Position numbers and translations under genes: made by a program. Source: Notolepis coatsorum (lineage: Eukaryota; Chordata; Actinopteri; Aulopiformes; Paralepididae). Taken from it: a stretch of DNA of 64,000 nucleotides. Under the pieces are notes generated by a model. That model ran no database searches. It was given only the letters and a program-made list of their open reading frames with translations, and was not told where the DNA came from. Each line of letters starts with the position of its first letter. The stretch's first letter is position 1. The stretch spans positions 117,649,127 through 117,713,126 of the forward strand of contig OZ020594.1 of assembly GCA_963971535.1 (NCBI GenBank), in the 5' to 3' direction. Of this stretch, positions 12,071 through 22,742 are shown one piece after another.

Positions 12071-12089
12071 GATCCTGTTCGTGACGCCA
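12071..12089 (-). promoter_or_regulatory. Primer-binding site
   Basis: Two bases inside the 5' LTR the minus strand reads TGGCGTCACGAACAGGATC. A TGG start is the complement of a tRNA CCA end, as expected for minus-strand priming. The priming tRNA was not identified; an arginine or serine tRNA is possible from the base before CCA. Confidence 0.8.
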
Positions 12090-12091
12090 AA

Positions 12092-13900
12092 TGTAGCAGG
12101 GTGGATTATCCCTGCTTCGTGGGAACTGTGGGGTGCGGTCAATAGGTAGCGAGACACAGTAGCACCCTGGCCAGCTGCACCTCCGTCTTTGGGGTCCGGA
12201 GCGTCAACTGGAGGCTGGTAGTGGGGGTGAATGAGGCCCAGGGTTTACAAACCTGGTCCGGTACTCTGGTCTTCCTCCCTCTCTCTGGAGTAGTCCGCAG
12301 TACTCCCCAACACACCCTCACCCTCCACAGTTGCCCCTTTTTCCCTCCCACACCTACTGACCGGATGGTAGAGAAATAACTGGGTTCCCCCCGCAAGCAG
12401 TACCCTCCCTTAGTGAGACGACCAGAACCCTTACAATGGAAAAGGTAGAATAGCAAGGGGTTACGATTACATATATTACCCGTAGCAAAGGGTTAGGGTT
12501 AGGGTTAGAAATAATGAAAGACACACACAGTGCTCCCGCTCTGGATGACTGTATTGTAACTCAGCCTGGTTACAACAAAGCTACGGCTGGTGATTACTGC
12601 ACCATGGGTATCCATACAATAATTACTGGCATGAATTATTATCATAAGTCAATTACAGTATCACACACAGGCACCAAGTGCTCTCAGGTACCCAGACTAA
12701 ACGCTGCCCACGTCTGGGCGGACCACAGTATTCACCTTCTTTAAGGAATTACACTCTTACTGTCCCCGGTTGAGAATATGGGGAAGGAAGGGGGAAGCAT
12801 AGGGAAGAGAATAAAGGGATTCACAGAACGGGAATTATTTAGGAAATACACGCCTTATCACGCTCAAAGAAAAGGAATAAAATAAAAGAGTGAGCCCACA
12901 AAATACCTTGCAAAAGTCCTATGCTAATACCGGTATATATTGTCTGGGGTACCCCTATTGAACTGTGGTTAACAACGTTAACTTCGCCCGCGGGCAGCAC
13001 CACACTGTATACTGTATATGGAGTCGGGAGCATCAATGCTCGTTTGTACTCATCCGAAATGGCCGCCTCGTCACTCCACTGTTGTCCGGGAGGCAAGATG
13101 GCGTCGAACACTCGCGCCGCAGGGGCTAGCAGGCGGAGCTATAGCAGAGAGGCAGTGCTGGCTGAGCTGGTGCTGGGCGAACTCTGCTGGTGGTAAAGAA
13201 CTCCCCGTGTCCTGCAGGCAGCCTGGAGCAGGGGTGCTGCTGCTCTCCGGTGCAGACAGCTGTTGACGCCCGGGCAGACTGCTTGGATGTCCCGTACGTC
13301 TCTGGCACGCAGACTATACCGTCACTGTAACTAGGTATAACACGAGCAATGCTACTGTGAACCTTAGCCGCACGCTACTTATACCGCTCACTGTAACTAG
13401 GTATAACTCGACTCTTAGTGCCCGACTCTGCACTTAATGTTCATAATATCATAACACTGGTACTGCTAGGATATCGTCTCCACTAGCCAGTACTTCCTAT
13501 CACCCGTCTCTGTTCCACGGGGCACTCCGGCATAAACGTCAGCAACGGGGCTGTCTAGAGCTCCCCCGTTAGACGTGACTTCTCGTGGTCAAGTTCACTG
13601 CCGAGAAGAGAACGACTTCCGCTGCACTCCTCTCTTTATCATCTCTCAGCTCTCTCCGCCACTCTCTGCCTGCTACTGCCCCCTGCTGGTCCCGCCTGCC
13701 AGTCACACGGGGAGACGCACTGTAAAATATGAATCAATACTGTCATTTATGATCCGTATTCACATGCTCTTGGGACAGGGACGTTTGTGTCATTGTTCGT
13801 GTGAATCAATGACACTAGTTAGAATGTCTTTGTGTACAAAAAGGGATATAAACACAGTCAGCAGTTCTGAATAATATACCATATTTTCCAGACTGCTACA
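12092..13900 (-). repeat. 5' LTR of the gypsy element
   Basis: Same length (1,809 bp) and apparently the same sequence as 4441-6249. It holds the transcription start for the element in minus orientation; a TATA-like ACAATATATACC lies near 12931-12942 on the minus strand, but the start was not determined. Confidence 0.95.
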
Positions 13901-14680
13901 TAAGGTACCCATGTACATGTCAAAATACTTCCCAAAGGTCAGTGAATACCACGATTACCACGACCACAACACCAGAGGAAGCTCAACAAATCATGTTAAA
14001 CCCAGATTCGGCTCAAACAAGGGACTACACGCGTTTTGCAATTATGCCACATCAATGTGGAACGCCCTACCCAAAGCTGTAAAGGAATGTGAATCCCTAC
14101 CCACATTCAAAACCGCTCTTAAAGAGCACCTACGGGAGGCTGCAATTCGAAACTGGCCACCGTAAATGTCCAAACCCCCCCACCCCCTCCTAATAGACAG
14201 TCTCCTCCCCACCGCATGTATATATTCTCTCCCCACCGTATGTATATTTCTCTCCCACCCACCCCCTCCTAATAGACAGTCTCCTCCCCACTGTATGTAT
14301 ATATTCTCTCCCCACCGTATGTATATCTCTTTCCCACCCACCCACCCACTCCTAATGTACAGTCCCCTCCCCATCATATGTATATACTCTGTCAGGATCT
14401 ATGTATATTTGCATATCGTATATGTCACAAATGTAACAGTACTAAATACCTGTATGTCATGTATGTCCCTATGCCATAAATGTCATGTATGTTGTGTATG
14501 TCATAAATGTCAATATGAATTGAAAATGGGGGACCCTGATGTAAACAAGACAAACGTCTTTCTCTGGTCTGCATCCCCTTAACAATTGTGTGTATTGAGC
14601 CGTAATGTATTGTACCCATTCTGCAATCTGTTAAATAAAGTTTTCATTCATTCATCATCATTCATTCATTCATCATCTGC
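13901..14680 (+). pseudogene. LINE 3' part, right of the gypsy insertion
   Basis: Resumes the LINE broken at 4440. It encodes the C-terminal end of the polymerase (MSKYFPKVSEYH, then TMWNALPKAV-like and LREAAIRNWPP at 13911-14163). A 3'UTR follows with a degenerate tandem repeat (CTCCTAATAGACAGTCTCC) at 14185-14360. The conserved 3' end runs from GAATTGAAAATGGGGGACCC (about 14517) to AATAAAGTTTTCATTCATTC (about 14660). This 3' end recurs at more than a dozen places in the window. Confidence 0.85.
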
Positions 14681-15196
14681 TCCAGTTGCTGGGTTGTACA
14701 GTAGGTGGCGGTATGCGCCTTTCTGTGGTTGCGACCCGCCATTAATTCCAAAGAAGAAGAAGAAGACTAAAACACGTAGTTTCTGGAGTCTCCTCGTTCA
14801 GGCTAACAAAGGTACATTCGGTTCATGTCGACCTCTCCGTTTTGTTACAGTAAAATCAGCTTGTATTCATCTACTGACCGCACATCTGATCTGTTGGGCG
14901 TTTCTGCCACTTTTCCACCAGACTGGACCTTGACCAGAGGTAAGTTAGCTGGAGCAGCTAACAAGCTAAGCTGCTATGCTAATGATACTACTGAGTTAGT
15001 GAGAATATGTGACGTTAGTTCAGAAACTGGTGCGACTCTGTGTATAGAGAGACATGTGCGTTTATTCAGCTTGTTACTAATAATGACCGAACATCTCAAC
15101 TGTTGAGCGTTTTAGCCACTGTGTCACTTTACTTGAGATGCTATGCTGCTAGCCCCTTTCGTGACTGCCGTGTATTTCCGCCTGTAATGCCTGGAC
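14681..15196 (+). repeat. Unclassified repeat with GAA tract and a ~207-bp internal duplication
   Basis: Begins near GTAGGTGGCGGTATGCGCC and a short (GAA)n at 14753-14766. Two diverged copies of a segment reading TCAGCTTGT, then GACCG(C/A)ACATCT, then GTTG(G/A)GCGTTT lie about 207 bp apart (near 14859 and 15066). The last part (from about 15141, CTATGCTGCTAGCCCC) matches the minus strand at about 20155-20200, so it belongs to the repeat that resumes at 15902. Confidence 0.5.
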
Positions 15197-15302
15197 GCGT
15201 CTATACAAATAGTAGCTCTAGTTCTGCAGACCCCTCTCTGATTGGTTGAGCTCCATTTCTGCAGCCCCTCTGCTGGGAGCTGTCGCGCGGAAATAGGCTG
15301 TC

Positions 15303-15593
15303 TATTGCCATTCTCTAAGACAAACTCTAACCTTAACCAGCTCCTTAACAGCGCCTAAACTTAACCGTTCTAACCTTAACCAACTCCGAAACAATGCCTA
15401 ACCTTAACCTTAACCTTAACCATGCCTAACCTTAACCATAGAAAGAATATTGCCATTCTCTAAGACAAACTCTAACCTTAACCAGCTCCTTAACAGCGCC
15501 TAAACTTAACCGTTCTAACCTTAACCAACTCCGAAACAATGCCTAACCTTAACCTTAACCTTAACCATGCCTAACCTTAACCGGCGAAAGAAT
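15303..15593. repeat. 145-bp tandem duplication rich in CCTTAA
   Basis: Two units starting at 15303 and 15448 (TATTGCCATTCTCTAAGAC). Each contains several CTAACCTTAACC words that resemble, but do not match, the vertebrate telomere repeat. Confidence 0.85.
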
Positions 15594-15634
15594 ACACGTA
15601 AAAAAAAAAATCACGTTAAAAAAAAATTTTGATG

Positions 15635-15698
15635 GGATTCGAACTCGTCAACAACGGACCGCAGGACCGCAGGACCGCAGCTCTGCCAGGTGAGCTGA
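15635..15698 (-). repeat. tRNA-like segment inside the MITE
   Basis: On the minus strand an A-box-like TCAGCTCACCTGGCAGAGC and a B-box-like GAGTTCGAATCC are spaced as in a tRNA gene, with a 3x GGTCCTGC-type repeat between them. Acceptor pairing and an anticodon arm could not be drawn, so this is a SINE or tRNA relic and not a tRNA gene. Confidence 0.5.
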
Positions 15699-15901
15699 CG
15701 CGCTGAATGAAAATCATGGCGGATTCCGCGATAAGCACCTCAAAGCACCTCGATAACCTTACGCGCGAGGGGCTTCGCTCAACCAATCAGAGAGGGGGCT
15801 GCAGAAATGGAGCTCAACCAATCAGAGAGGGGGCTGCAGAAATGGAGCTCAACCAATCAGAGAGGGGTCTGGAGAACTAGAGCTACTATTTGTATAGACG
15901 C

Positions 15902-16037
15902 TGCCTGCACCAGGCAATAGGGTATATCTGCAGAGCCACAGAGCCCAGGCGTGGATGGGTTTGAGGCGGGGCTTCGTGGCGTGGACAAGTATAGTGGCCT
16001 GGACAAGTATTTGCACTACTGCGCATGCGGATAAGGG
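15902..16037 (+). repeat. Dispersed repeat, resumed right of the MITE
   Basis: Contains ATAGGGTATATCTGCAGAGC (15917), then GCCCAGGCGTGGATGGG and CGTGGCGTGGACAAGTATAG. The same order is found on the minus strand at about 19727-19865. The two copies show that 14681-15196 and this piece were once continuous. Confidence 0.7.
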
Positions 16038-16053
16038 GGGGGGGGGGGGGGGC
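16038..16053. repeat. Poly-G tract
   Basis: A run of about 16 G, next to the truncated LINE tail. Confidence 0.8.
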
Positions 16054-16098
16054 TCTCTCGCTCGCTCCCTCTCTCGTTTACGACATACACAACTTAAC

Positions 16099-16420
16099 TT
16101 TCGTCTCGTTTACATCAGGGTCCCCCATTTTTTATTCATCATAACATGACATACAGATAGACAGTAATGTTACATCTAGACATTTATGACATACCAGATC
16201 TACAAATATACTAGACATTTATGACCTACCAGATCTACAAATATACAGCACTGTTTGTGATACAAAAATATAGTAATAATAGAGTATATACATTTGAGGG
16301 GGAATAAACTGTACATATACAGCACTGTTTGAACCTGGCACACAACATACTTCACATGTCATCTTTCTTTTTACATTAACCTGGCACACAACATACTTCA
16401 CATGTCATTTTTCTTTCACT
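16099..16420 (-). mobile_element. LINE 3'UTR fragment with internal duplications
   Basis: Minus-strand copy of the LINE 3' region (TCGTTTACATCAGGGTCCCC, then GACATTTATGACATACC). Two local duplications: AGACATTTATGAC(A/C)TACC (near 16178 and 16211) and ACCTGGCACACAACATACTT (near 16334 and 16379). Confidence 0.65.
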
Positions 16421-16501
16421 CTAAAGGAAATATGTCTCGCATACAGTAGACCCCCCAGTACTTTGTGGAGACGAAGATGATGAGTACCAGTCTTCTCCTC
16501 A

Positions 16502-16636
16502 GACATATAAAATCAGTTTTTCAATACAAGTACGACTCAAGACACAGAACATTAGTATGCAAAATAAACAGACATATAAAATCAGTTTTTCAATACAAGT
16601 ACGACTCAAGACACAGAACATTAGTATGCAAAATAA
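16502..16636. repeat. 69-bp tandem duplication
   Basis: Two copies in a row of a unit starting GACATATAAAATCAGTTTTT at 16502 and 16571, with no difference seen. Confidence 0.9.
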
Positions 16637-16656
16637 AAAATGAACACAGATTTGAG

Positions 16657-16817
16657 TGTGAATGAAAACTTTATTTTAACAAGATTGCAGAATGGGTACA
16701 ATACAGTACGGCTCAATACACACTTGTTAAGGGGATGCAGACCAGAGAAAGACGTTTGTCTTGTTTACATCAGGGTCATATCGACATAGGGACATACAGG
16801 TATTTAGTACCGATATA
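16657..16817 (-). mobile_element. 5'-truncated LINE 3' end
   Basis: Minus-strand copy of the recurring LINE 3' end: tail AACTTTATT, then AGAATGGGTACAATACAGT, GGGGATGCAGACCAGAG and TTGTCTTGTTTACATCAGGG. Confidence 0.85.
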
Positions 16818-17440
16818 GAGAAGAGAAGGGGCGTGGCGCTTGACAGAATGATCGATGGGTGTTTGAGGAACTTTTGCCTAGTTGTAGCTGCTTTAAATAG
16901 GCCATAATCACCGCCGCTGAGCAATGCAGAGAAAGCAATTAATTATCCTGCCCTCCTCCATCTGCCTCAAAACAGAGGAGACGTCCTCTGTTTTTTTGTT
17001 AAATTGGGCGATCATGATGCTGACTTACTTAGTATTTGAAGTAAACCTGGCTATAGTCATGACAAACTTAAACGGTTGGTTGGGAATGTATGTCCATAGC
17101 TACATGTCACAACAATATGACCAATCATTTTGTGTCATCATCCATGTACTCATGTCACAATCGCAGTCTTAAAACCCTGTACCCGTTGCTCTTGAAGGGT
17201 TCATCTATTAGACAAGTACAGTACAATGAAAATAAGTTGGCATCTAACCAGAGTGCAAATGTCTAGTCCCTTGAGGGCGAATAGAGTTACGAGGTTTAGA
17301 CAGATGATGTTTAATGCTTTCCCATTAGGGGTGTAAAGGTACACATATCCGTACTGAACCGTTTCAGTGTGTAAGGCTTGTTTCATACATAGTACATACA
17401 TAGTGAAAAGTAAAAATATCATACAAATTCACCTCAGGCA
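16818..17440. other. Non-repetitive-looking sequence, no gene recognised
   Basis: No terminal repeat, tandem repeat or convincing coding frame. It may be intronic or intergenic host DNA. Confidence 0.4.
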
Positions 17441-17600
17441 GCAAGACTTCAAGGATATAGGCTACATTATCCAGGATTGGTACAGATGAGACTGTGCTGG
17501 CCAGGATGTTTGACAATAGACGGGGCACACGTTGACCATGACCGCTTCTTGCTTGGTGACCTCTGGATGTACTTCTGCAACCAGTTTGACGGTTCTCTGC
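17441..17600 (-). other. Possible coding exon (weak)
   Basis: Minus-strand open stretch that reads LLSNILASTVSSVPILDNVA and ends EVLLPE at a GAG/GTGAAT donor-like site. The left border could be an AG before TGGCAGAG, or the stronger CTCTCAG upstream; the latter frame stops after about 50 codons. No family recognised. It could be an old TE exon. Confidence 0.2.
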
Positions 17601-18011
17601 CACTTACGACGGCCTGAGAGTACAGAAAAGCAAGGGGAGAGAATCGTCCAGGATCAAATCATTGTAGACAGTCAGATAGGCTTGGTAAACAAGGGAAGAG
17701 AGCTTTTTATTTCCTAACTCCACTAAAACGTGGTGCATCCAGCAGCAGTTATATGTAATGTTCTGCGTCTTCAATAGAAGACTTAATATATATATTCAAG
17801 GGTAAAACCAATGTATACCAATATGAAACGATCTTACAATAAGCATTCTTATTGAACATGAACATGAACATGTGCTAGAAATGAAATAAAAGTTATTAAT
17901 GCCCATGAAGAAAAGAAAATGGGGGCTTGCTTTATACATATGTTATCTTACAACATAACAATAATGGCGGAAATCATGGGGATAATAGTAATGACTGTAT
18001 TAGCTTTTCAC
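17601..18011. other. Unassigned sequence
   Basis: Mixed AT-rich sequence; an ATGAACATGAACATG-type triplet near 17855. No gene or TE boundary seen. Confidence 0.3.
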
Positions 18012-18072
18012 CTGCAAATCATAGGCCGTGGTCTCAGTCCAGGGTCTAGGATCTATGCCCTGTGCAACACGC
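18012..18072 (-). other. Possible small coding exon (weak)
   Basis: A 61-nt minus-strand segment between CCCTCCCTCAG (acceptor-like) and CAG/GTGAAA (donor-like), open in one frame: RVAQGIDPRPWTETTAYDLQ. It ends at a codon boundary and so could join the 17441-17600 candidate. Short enough to be chance. Confidence 0.2.
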
Positions 18073-18235
18073 CTGAGGGAGGGAGCGGGCAGAATTAATG
18101 ATTGGATATCAGTATAATAACTGGACTTGGAGAAGTCTTTATTCGGCATGCAGACAGACACTTTCAAAATATGAATAAAAGGTTGTGCCTCTAATCACCA
18201 CATCACTTGCCCACTTGGAGATGCAAATTGGCTTA

Positions 18236-18420
18236 CTACTACACCATGTACTTGCAAGTTTTATATTTAGTAAAGATAGCAGTCCTACTACACCATGTAC
18301 TTGCAAGTTTATATTTAGTAAAGATAGCAGTCCTACTACACCATGCACTTGCAAGTTTATATTTAGTAAAGATAGCAGTCCTACTACACCACTTGCACGT
18401 TTATATTTAGTAAAGATAGC
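18236..18420. repeat. ~49-bp tandem repeat, about 3.8 copies
   Basis: Units contain CTACACCATGTACTTGCAAG and TTAGTAAAGATAGCAG. The last copy lacks part of the first block. Confidence 0.9.
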
Positions 18421-18506
18421 AGAGAGAGAGAAAGAGAGAGCCAGTTAGCCAGTTAGCTAATTAAATTCGATTGCACAGCTGGTCTGTGGTGGCCTTGATA
18501 AGCAAC

Positions 18507-19561
18507 TAGAGTTGTTCCGATACCGATACCAGTATCGGAAATGCCGCCCATACTGCCTAAAATGCTGGTATCGGTATCGGCCGATACACGTGAATTGTAG
18601 CCTCCGATCCCATGATGTAATTTATCTCCTGCCGAGTCCTGCGGAGAGTGAGGATTATAAAATGAACATGTTTTAAAGTGTGATGCTGTGGTCATTTTAA
18701 CAGCAGATACACTTTCTTAAATTCCATTGTCCCCGACAGTGCGGTGTGACGGGGAGCTCGGACGGGATGTGTTTGGCTGGTGTTATGATAGCATTAGCTG
18801 AAAAGATAGCTAGTTGGAACATCCGCTTTAACGTTACATCAAATCAGATGATCGCCTGTCCTTTCTCCAGGACCTAACGCTGTCCGTGACCGTCTATCAA
18901 CAATAATGCACCCACGGTGAATTGTATAAGTAGCTACTGACTAGCGTTAGCTGACTATTACTAACGTTATCAAATGTCAATGCGGGAAGACGAGCTAGGT
19001 CAGTTAGCTTAGCTTGATAACGTTACCGTGTCTAAAGTTGGTGCTATTCATAATCCAGCAATAATGGCTGCAGACCTGCAAGCAAAGTACAGCAAGTGCC
19101 AAAGGATAAGAGTCTGAGGCGGAGTTTCAAAAGAGAATGTTGAATATTTATTTTGCATCAAAAATCACAACATGAACATTCTATCTGCCACTAGCTTACA
19201 GACTGAATAGGGTATATCTGCAGAGCCACTGAGTAGCGAGTGCAACACTGTTTAATGTCCGTGTGGATCATTGGAGTAGGGTATATCTGCAGTGCTGCAG
19301 CCCATACTCATTGATTAATGATACTAATACAAATCTATACAATCACCTGTTGTTGAATAAATACCATTACTTTCTAGTTATGACTAAAAAAAACAGTATA
19401 ACAGTATCTGAAAAAAAAAAAAAAAAAAAAAGTATAATTTATATAATTTTTTTTTTTTTATGTATGCACTGGTATTGGATAAATATCGGTATCGGCCGAT
19501 ACCCAAAGCTTAGGTATCGGAATCGGATCGGAAAGGGAAAAATGGTATCGGAACATCTCTA
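18507..19561. mobile_element. hAT-like non-autonomous element, copy 1
   Basis: 1,055 bp. Left end TAGAGTTGTTCCGATACC; right end, inverted, TAGAGATGTTCCGATACC. Perfect 8-bp TSD TAAGCAAC (18499-18506 and 19562-19569). Subterminal regions are packed with GGTATCGG-type words. No transposase frame. An inverted second copy is at 51945-53013. Both carry two copies of the AGGGTATATCTGCAG word. Confidence 0.93.
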
Positions 19562-19689
19562 TAAGCAACGTGCACCTAATGTCCAAAATAGCGAAATAGG
19601 TACTTACATTTTTACTGAAAGACATCTTTGGTTGAGAAAGAACTTGTTCTGCCGCGCAGTGCGTGCACACCACACTGTGAGAGAGTTAG

Positions 19690-20200
19690 GAAAAAATTGA
19701 CTCTTTATACTCAAACGTGCTCCAGTCCACACGCATGCGCACACACATGCGCACTCCAACACATACTTGTCTAGGCCACTATACTTGTCCACGCCACGAA
19801 GCCCCACCTCAAACCCGTCCACGCCTGGGCTCTGTGGCTCTGCAGATATACCCTACTCGGACCAGGCAGCCAAATGCCTGGTGCGCATGCGCGGTGACAC
19901 CAATGGCGGAAATACACTGCTCGCTCTGTGAGTACCACTCGTGGAGTAACAATGATTTAAACTGTTTATTAGCAACTCCGAGCTTCCAGACCCCACTGTA
20001 AAGCTGTGTTAAACCCATATTGTACGCTGGGTATCTTTGAAATTCATATCTGATATATTTTTGACACACCCCGAGCCCCCCGATCACGCTTGGTAGTTTA
20101 TTTTTAAACTGGTCGCGTCCCACGTGAGAGTGACTGCGGTCACTAGAGCCCCAGGCTTGCACACCGCAGTCACGAAAGGGGCTACTATGCTGCTAAAATG
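19690..20200 (-). repeat. Dispersed repeat, second copy
   Basis: Minus-strand relative of 15141-15196 plus 15902-16037: it shares CTTTCGTGACTGC, GTGTATTTCCGCC, AGGGTATATCTGCAG and GGCGTGGACGGGTTTGAGG in the same order. Here no MITE interrupts it. Confidence 0.65.
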
Positions 20201-20280
20201 CTTCTTAGGCCGTGAGCCAGGGCCCCACATTTGGACCACGGGTACCATCTTGGGGGACTAACTTCCATAGTGATGTTTGG

Positions 20281-20390
20281 GAAGGTATTCACCCTACTGC
20301 TAGAAAATATGTGATAGAAGGTATACACCCCTACTGCTAGAAAAGATGTGATAGCAGGTATTCACCCCTACTGCTAGAAAAGATGTGATA
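20281..20390. repeat. ~37-bp tandem repeat, 3 copies
   Basis: Units contain GGTATTCACCCCTACTGCTA and GATGTGATAG. Confidence 0.9.
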
Positions 20391-20424
20391 GCAATGCAGC
20401 AGTTGCCTCCAAATGTGTGCTATC

Positions 20425-21352
20425 TAGGGATGCCCCGATCGATCGGCCACCGATCGTTATCGGCCGATAATCAGTATAAATATGCGATCTGTGAATTCCG
20501 ATAATGAGTCATATTCGCCGATCGCGGAAACCGATCAAGGGGAGATCTCACTCGCTGTCTGTCTCAGACACACACAACCTGCAAACTGCCGCTGCTCCCT
20601 TGCCCCGCCCGCACCCGTGTACAGTTTGTAAACACAGAGGACTGAGAGGCGGCTCCTCTGCTCGAGTCTATAGTGCATTCGACCTGAGCTAACGTTAGCT
20701 ACCTAGCTATCGTTACTGTTTAAACAAAATTACCCAGTCAACTATTCACTTTTAGTAGGCATTGTCTAACGGTATTTAGCTGGCTAGCTACCGATAGCTC
20801 CTGATATCAACAAATGATCCAGCAAGTCTAGTAGTCCATGTTGATACCTCTGTTAGCTTGCGTTAGCTGATGTTAGTTCACTGTTCAAAACGAAATGTCC
20901 CATTGAACTAAAAAGTTCTGTCCTAACGTCATCTAGCCGGCTAGCAGTAGCTACAGATAGCTCTTGATATCAATGTCTTATAACATTGATTCAATGCGTA
21001 TTCGAGCTGAGGGCTTGCTGAATGTGATATGACCAAAGCACAGTAACGTTACCAATAGGGTCCCGCTGCAGCGCCGGAGAATCCTTTTTGGAGCTGGAGG
21101 CTACTAGAGTACACACAGACAGTGGAGCTGTTTGCAGATAGCGAGCATTTTGACTTGTTGCGTGGTGGCGATGTCTCGCAGATAATACAAGTACAAGTCT
21201 AATTATATAATATATATATTTTATAAAAAAAAAAAATTATATAAAATAATTTTTAATTTCTTTTTAATCAAAAACGATCGGTATCGGCCGATATGGCTCA
21301 CGACGATCGGTGATCGGTATCGGTGGCAAAAAACGTGATCGGGGCATCCCTA
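20425..21352. mobile_element. hAT-like non-autonomous element
   Basis: 928 bp, ends TAGGGATGCCCCGATCGATC and (inverted) TAGGGATGCCCCGATCACG. Perfect 8-bp TSD GTGCTATC (20417-20424, 21353-21360). Subterminal CGATCGG/TATCGGCCGATA words. The interior (about 21055-21235) matches, inverted, the interior of the otherwise different element at 21932-22734. Confidence 0.93.
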
Positions 21353-21360
21353 GTGCTATC

Positions 21361-21923
21361 ATCTTTTATAACACTACCAAGCATATTGTTCAGGCCTCCT
21401 GTCTGAAATTACATGCCCCAAATGAATCATGATAGCTCCTGAACCATAAGGCCTATATGCATGTGTCTGGTCTCCTTTGATAGGGAACAAGAGTAAACCC
21501 ACATCTATTACCATTCCAGAGTAAATGGAGACACAATGAAGGAAAACATCATATTTTTACCCTCGCCTGGTACATAATCTTAATTTAAAAGGCAATATGA
21601 CCATTATAACCAATATCCCATGGATAATAATGCAACTGAATGTATTATCCTACTCCTTGACTACAAATGTAACTGTAAATGTGATGACAATACACAAAAA
21701 ATACAACAATTATGATGCCGTTTAAAAAGGTATAGTCAGATGATGTAAATGTTTTGGCCATGGTTACTGTTTACATGTTCACTGTTTACTGGAAATTTTA
21801 CTCAAACACTTTCTTTCAATACAGCCATGTTACAAAAACATACATCTCCCCAAAACATTGAAATAGTAATAAAAAACAATGAATATTGATCAATATGCAA
21901 TGCATATTCAACATTCATATATG
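21361..21923. other. Unassigned AT-rich sequence
   Basis: No gene, terminal repeat or tandem repeat seen between two hAT-like elements. Confidence 0.4.
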
Positions 21924-21931
21924 GGCCACAG

Positions 21932-22734
21932 ACGGGGAGCGAAATTTACTTTTTGACTCACCGGCCAGTGGCGGGTAGATGGGAAGAATCTACCCGCCAA
22001 GCAGATTTCTTACCTGCCAACTTTATTTTGATAAAAAAAAAATTATTATTTTATATATATATATTTTTTAATAAAATATATATATTATATAATCATACTT
22101 GTAGTTGTATTATCTGCGAGACATCGCCACCTCGCTGTCTGCAAACAGCTCCACTGTCTGTGTGTATACTCTAGTGGCCTCCAGCTCCAGCAAGGATTCT
22201 CCGGCGCTACAGCTGGACCCTAAACTCTTACATTCAGCATGAAAGGATTCTCCTGCGCTGCACCTGGACCCTAGTCAGCAGCCCGCATGCTGATGCGATG
22301 TAACTGGACACTTGCTGCAGTTGTTGATGTCGGGAGCTATGAGTAGCTAGCCAGCTGGATAACGTTACACAATGCCTCATGTATTAAACTAAAAGTGAAT
22401 AGTTGACTGGGTCATTTTGTAACAGTAGCTAACATCAGCTCACGGAGGTCTCTGACTAGAGTACTAACGTCAGTCACGGTGACTGTGTGTTTACATGCAG
22501 CATACAGAAACAGGTGGGGAGTATAGGAGCTGCAGCAGCAGCAGCAGTGGGCGGTGCGCTGCGTGTCTGTGCTCAGACAGCGAGTGAGAACTCCGCTCAG
22601 AATTGGATCATGATTTTCGGTTTTCACATGACCATTTGATTGGCCGCCACACGGCGGGCAGACCTCATAGTGGGAGGCGCCAAACGTATAAACTGAGCGC
22701 AAATGGCGGGTGGCGCTCTCTAGTTTAGCCCCCT
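21932..22734. mobile_element. hAT-like non-autonomous element with short imperfect ends
   Basis: 803 bp, flanked by a perfect 8-bp TSD GGCCACAG (21924-21931, 22735-22742). The ends ACGGGGAGCGAAA and (inverted) AGGGGGCTAAAC are only partly alike. The interior holds TGTATTATCTGCGAGACATC, CAGCTCCACTGTCTGTGTG and GGATTCTCCGGCGCTACAGC, also present inverted in 20425-21352. Confidence 0.8.
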
Positions 22735-22742
22735 GGCCACAG

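Larger units (their letters stand above)
4441..13900 (-). mobile_element. Complete Ty3/gypsy LTR retrotransposon
   Basis: 9,460-bp element on the minus strand. Two LTRs (4441-6249 and 12092-13900) are exactly 1,809 bp each and showed no difference in the stretches compared, including the same set of open frames. Each LTR begins TGTAGCAGGG and ends GCTACA on the plus strand. TAAG flanks both sides (4437-4440, 13901-13904). A primer-binding site, a polypurine tract and an uninterrupted gag-pol frame are all present. Matching LTRs and an open polyprotein mean the insertion is young and possibly still able to move. No envelope-like frame was seen. It interrupts a LINE that continues on both sides. 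Confidence 0.97.
15197..15901. mobile_element. Fold-back MITE inserted in another repeat
   Basis: Inverted arms of about 70 bp: the left end GCGTCTATACAAATAGTAGC (15197) pairs with the right end at 15901. Arms include CTGATTGGTTGAGCTCC; on the right this arm unit is present three times in tandem (about 15780-15870). The interior holds a 145-bp tandem duplication and a tRNA-like segment. It splits a repeat whose parts lie on both sides. No transposase. Confidence 0.8.

Noticed and set aside
15303-15593. Interstitial telomere sequence
   Set aside because: The words are CCTTAACC-like, not TTAGGG, and sit in a 145-bp duplication inside a MITE.
15635-15698. A tRNA gene
   Set aside because: Box-like motifs exist, but no cloverleaf could be drawn and it lies inside a MITE.
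18236-18420. A CRISPR-like array
   Set aside because: Whole units are duplicated with no variable spacers.
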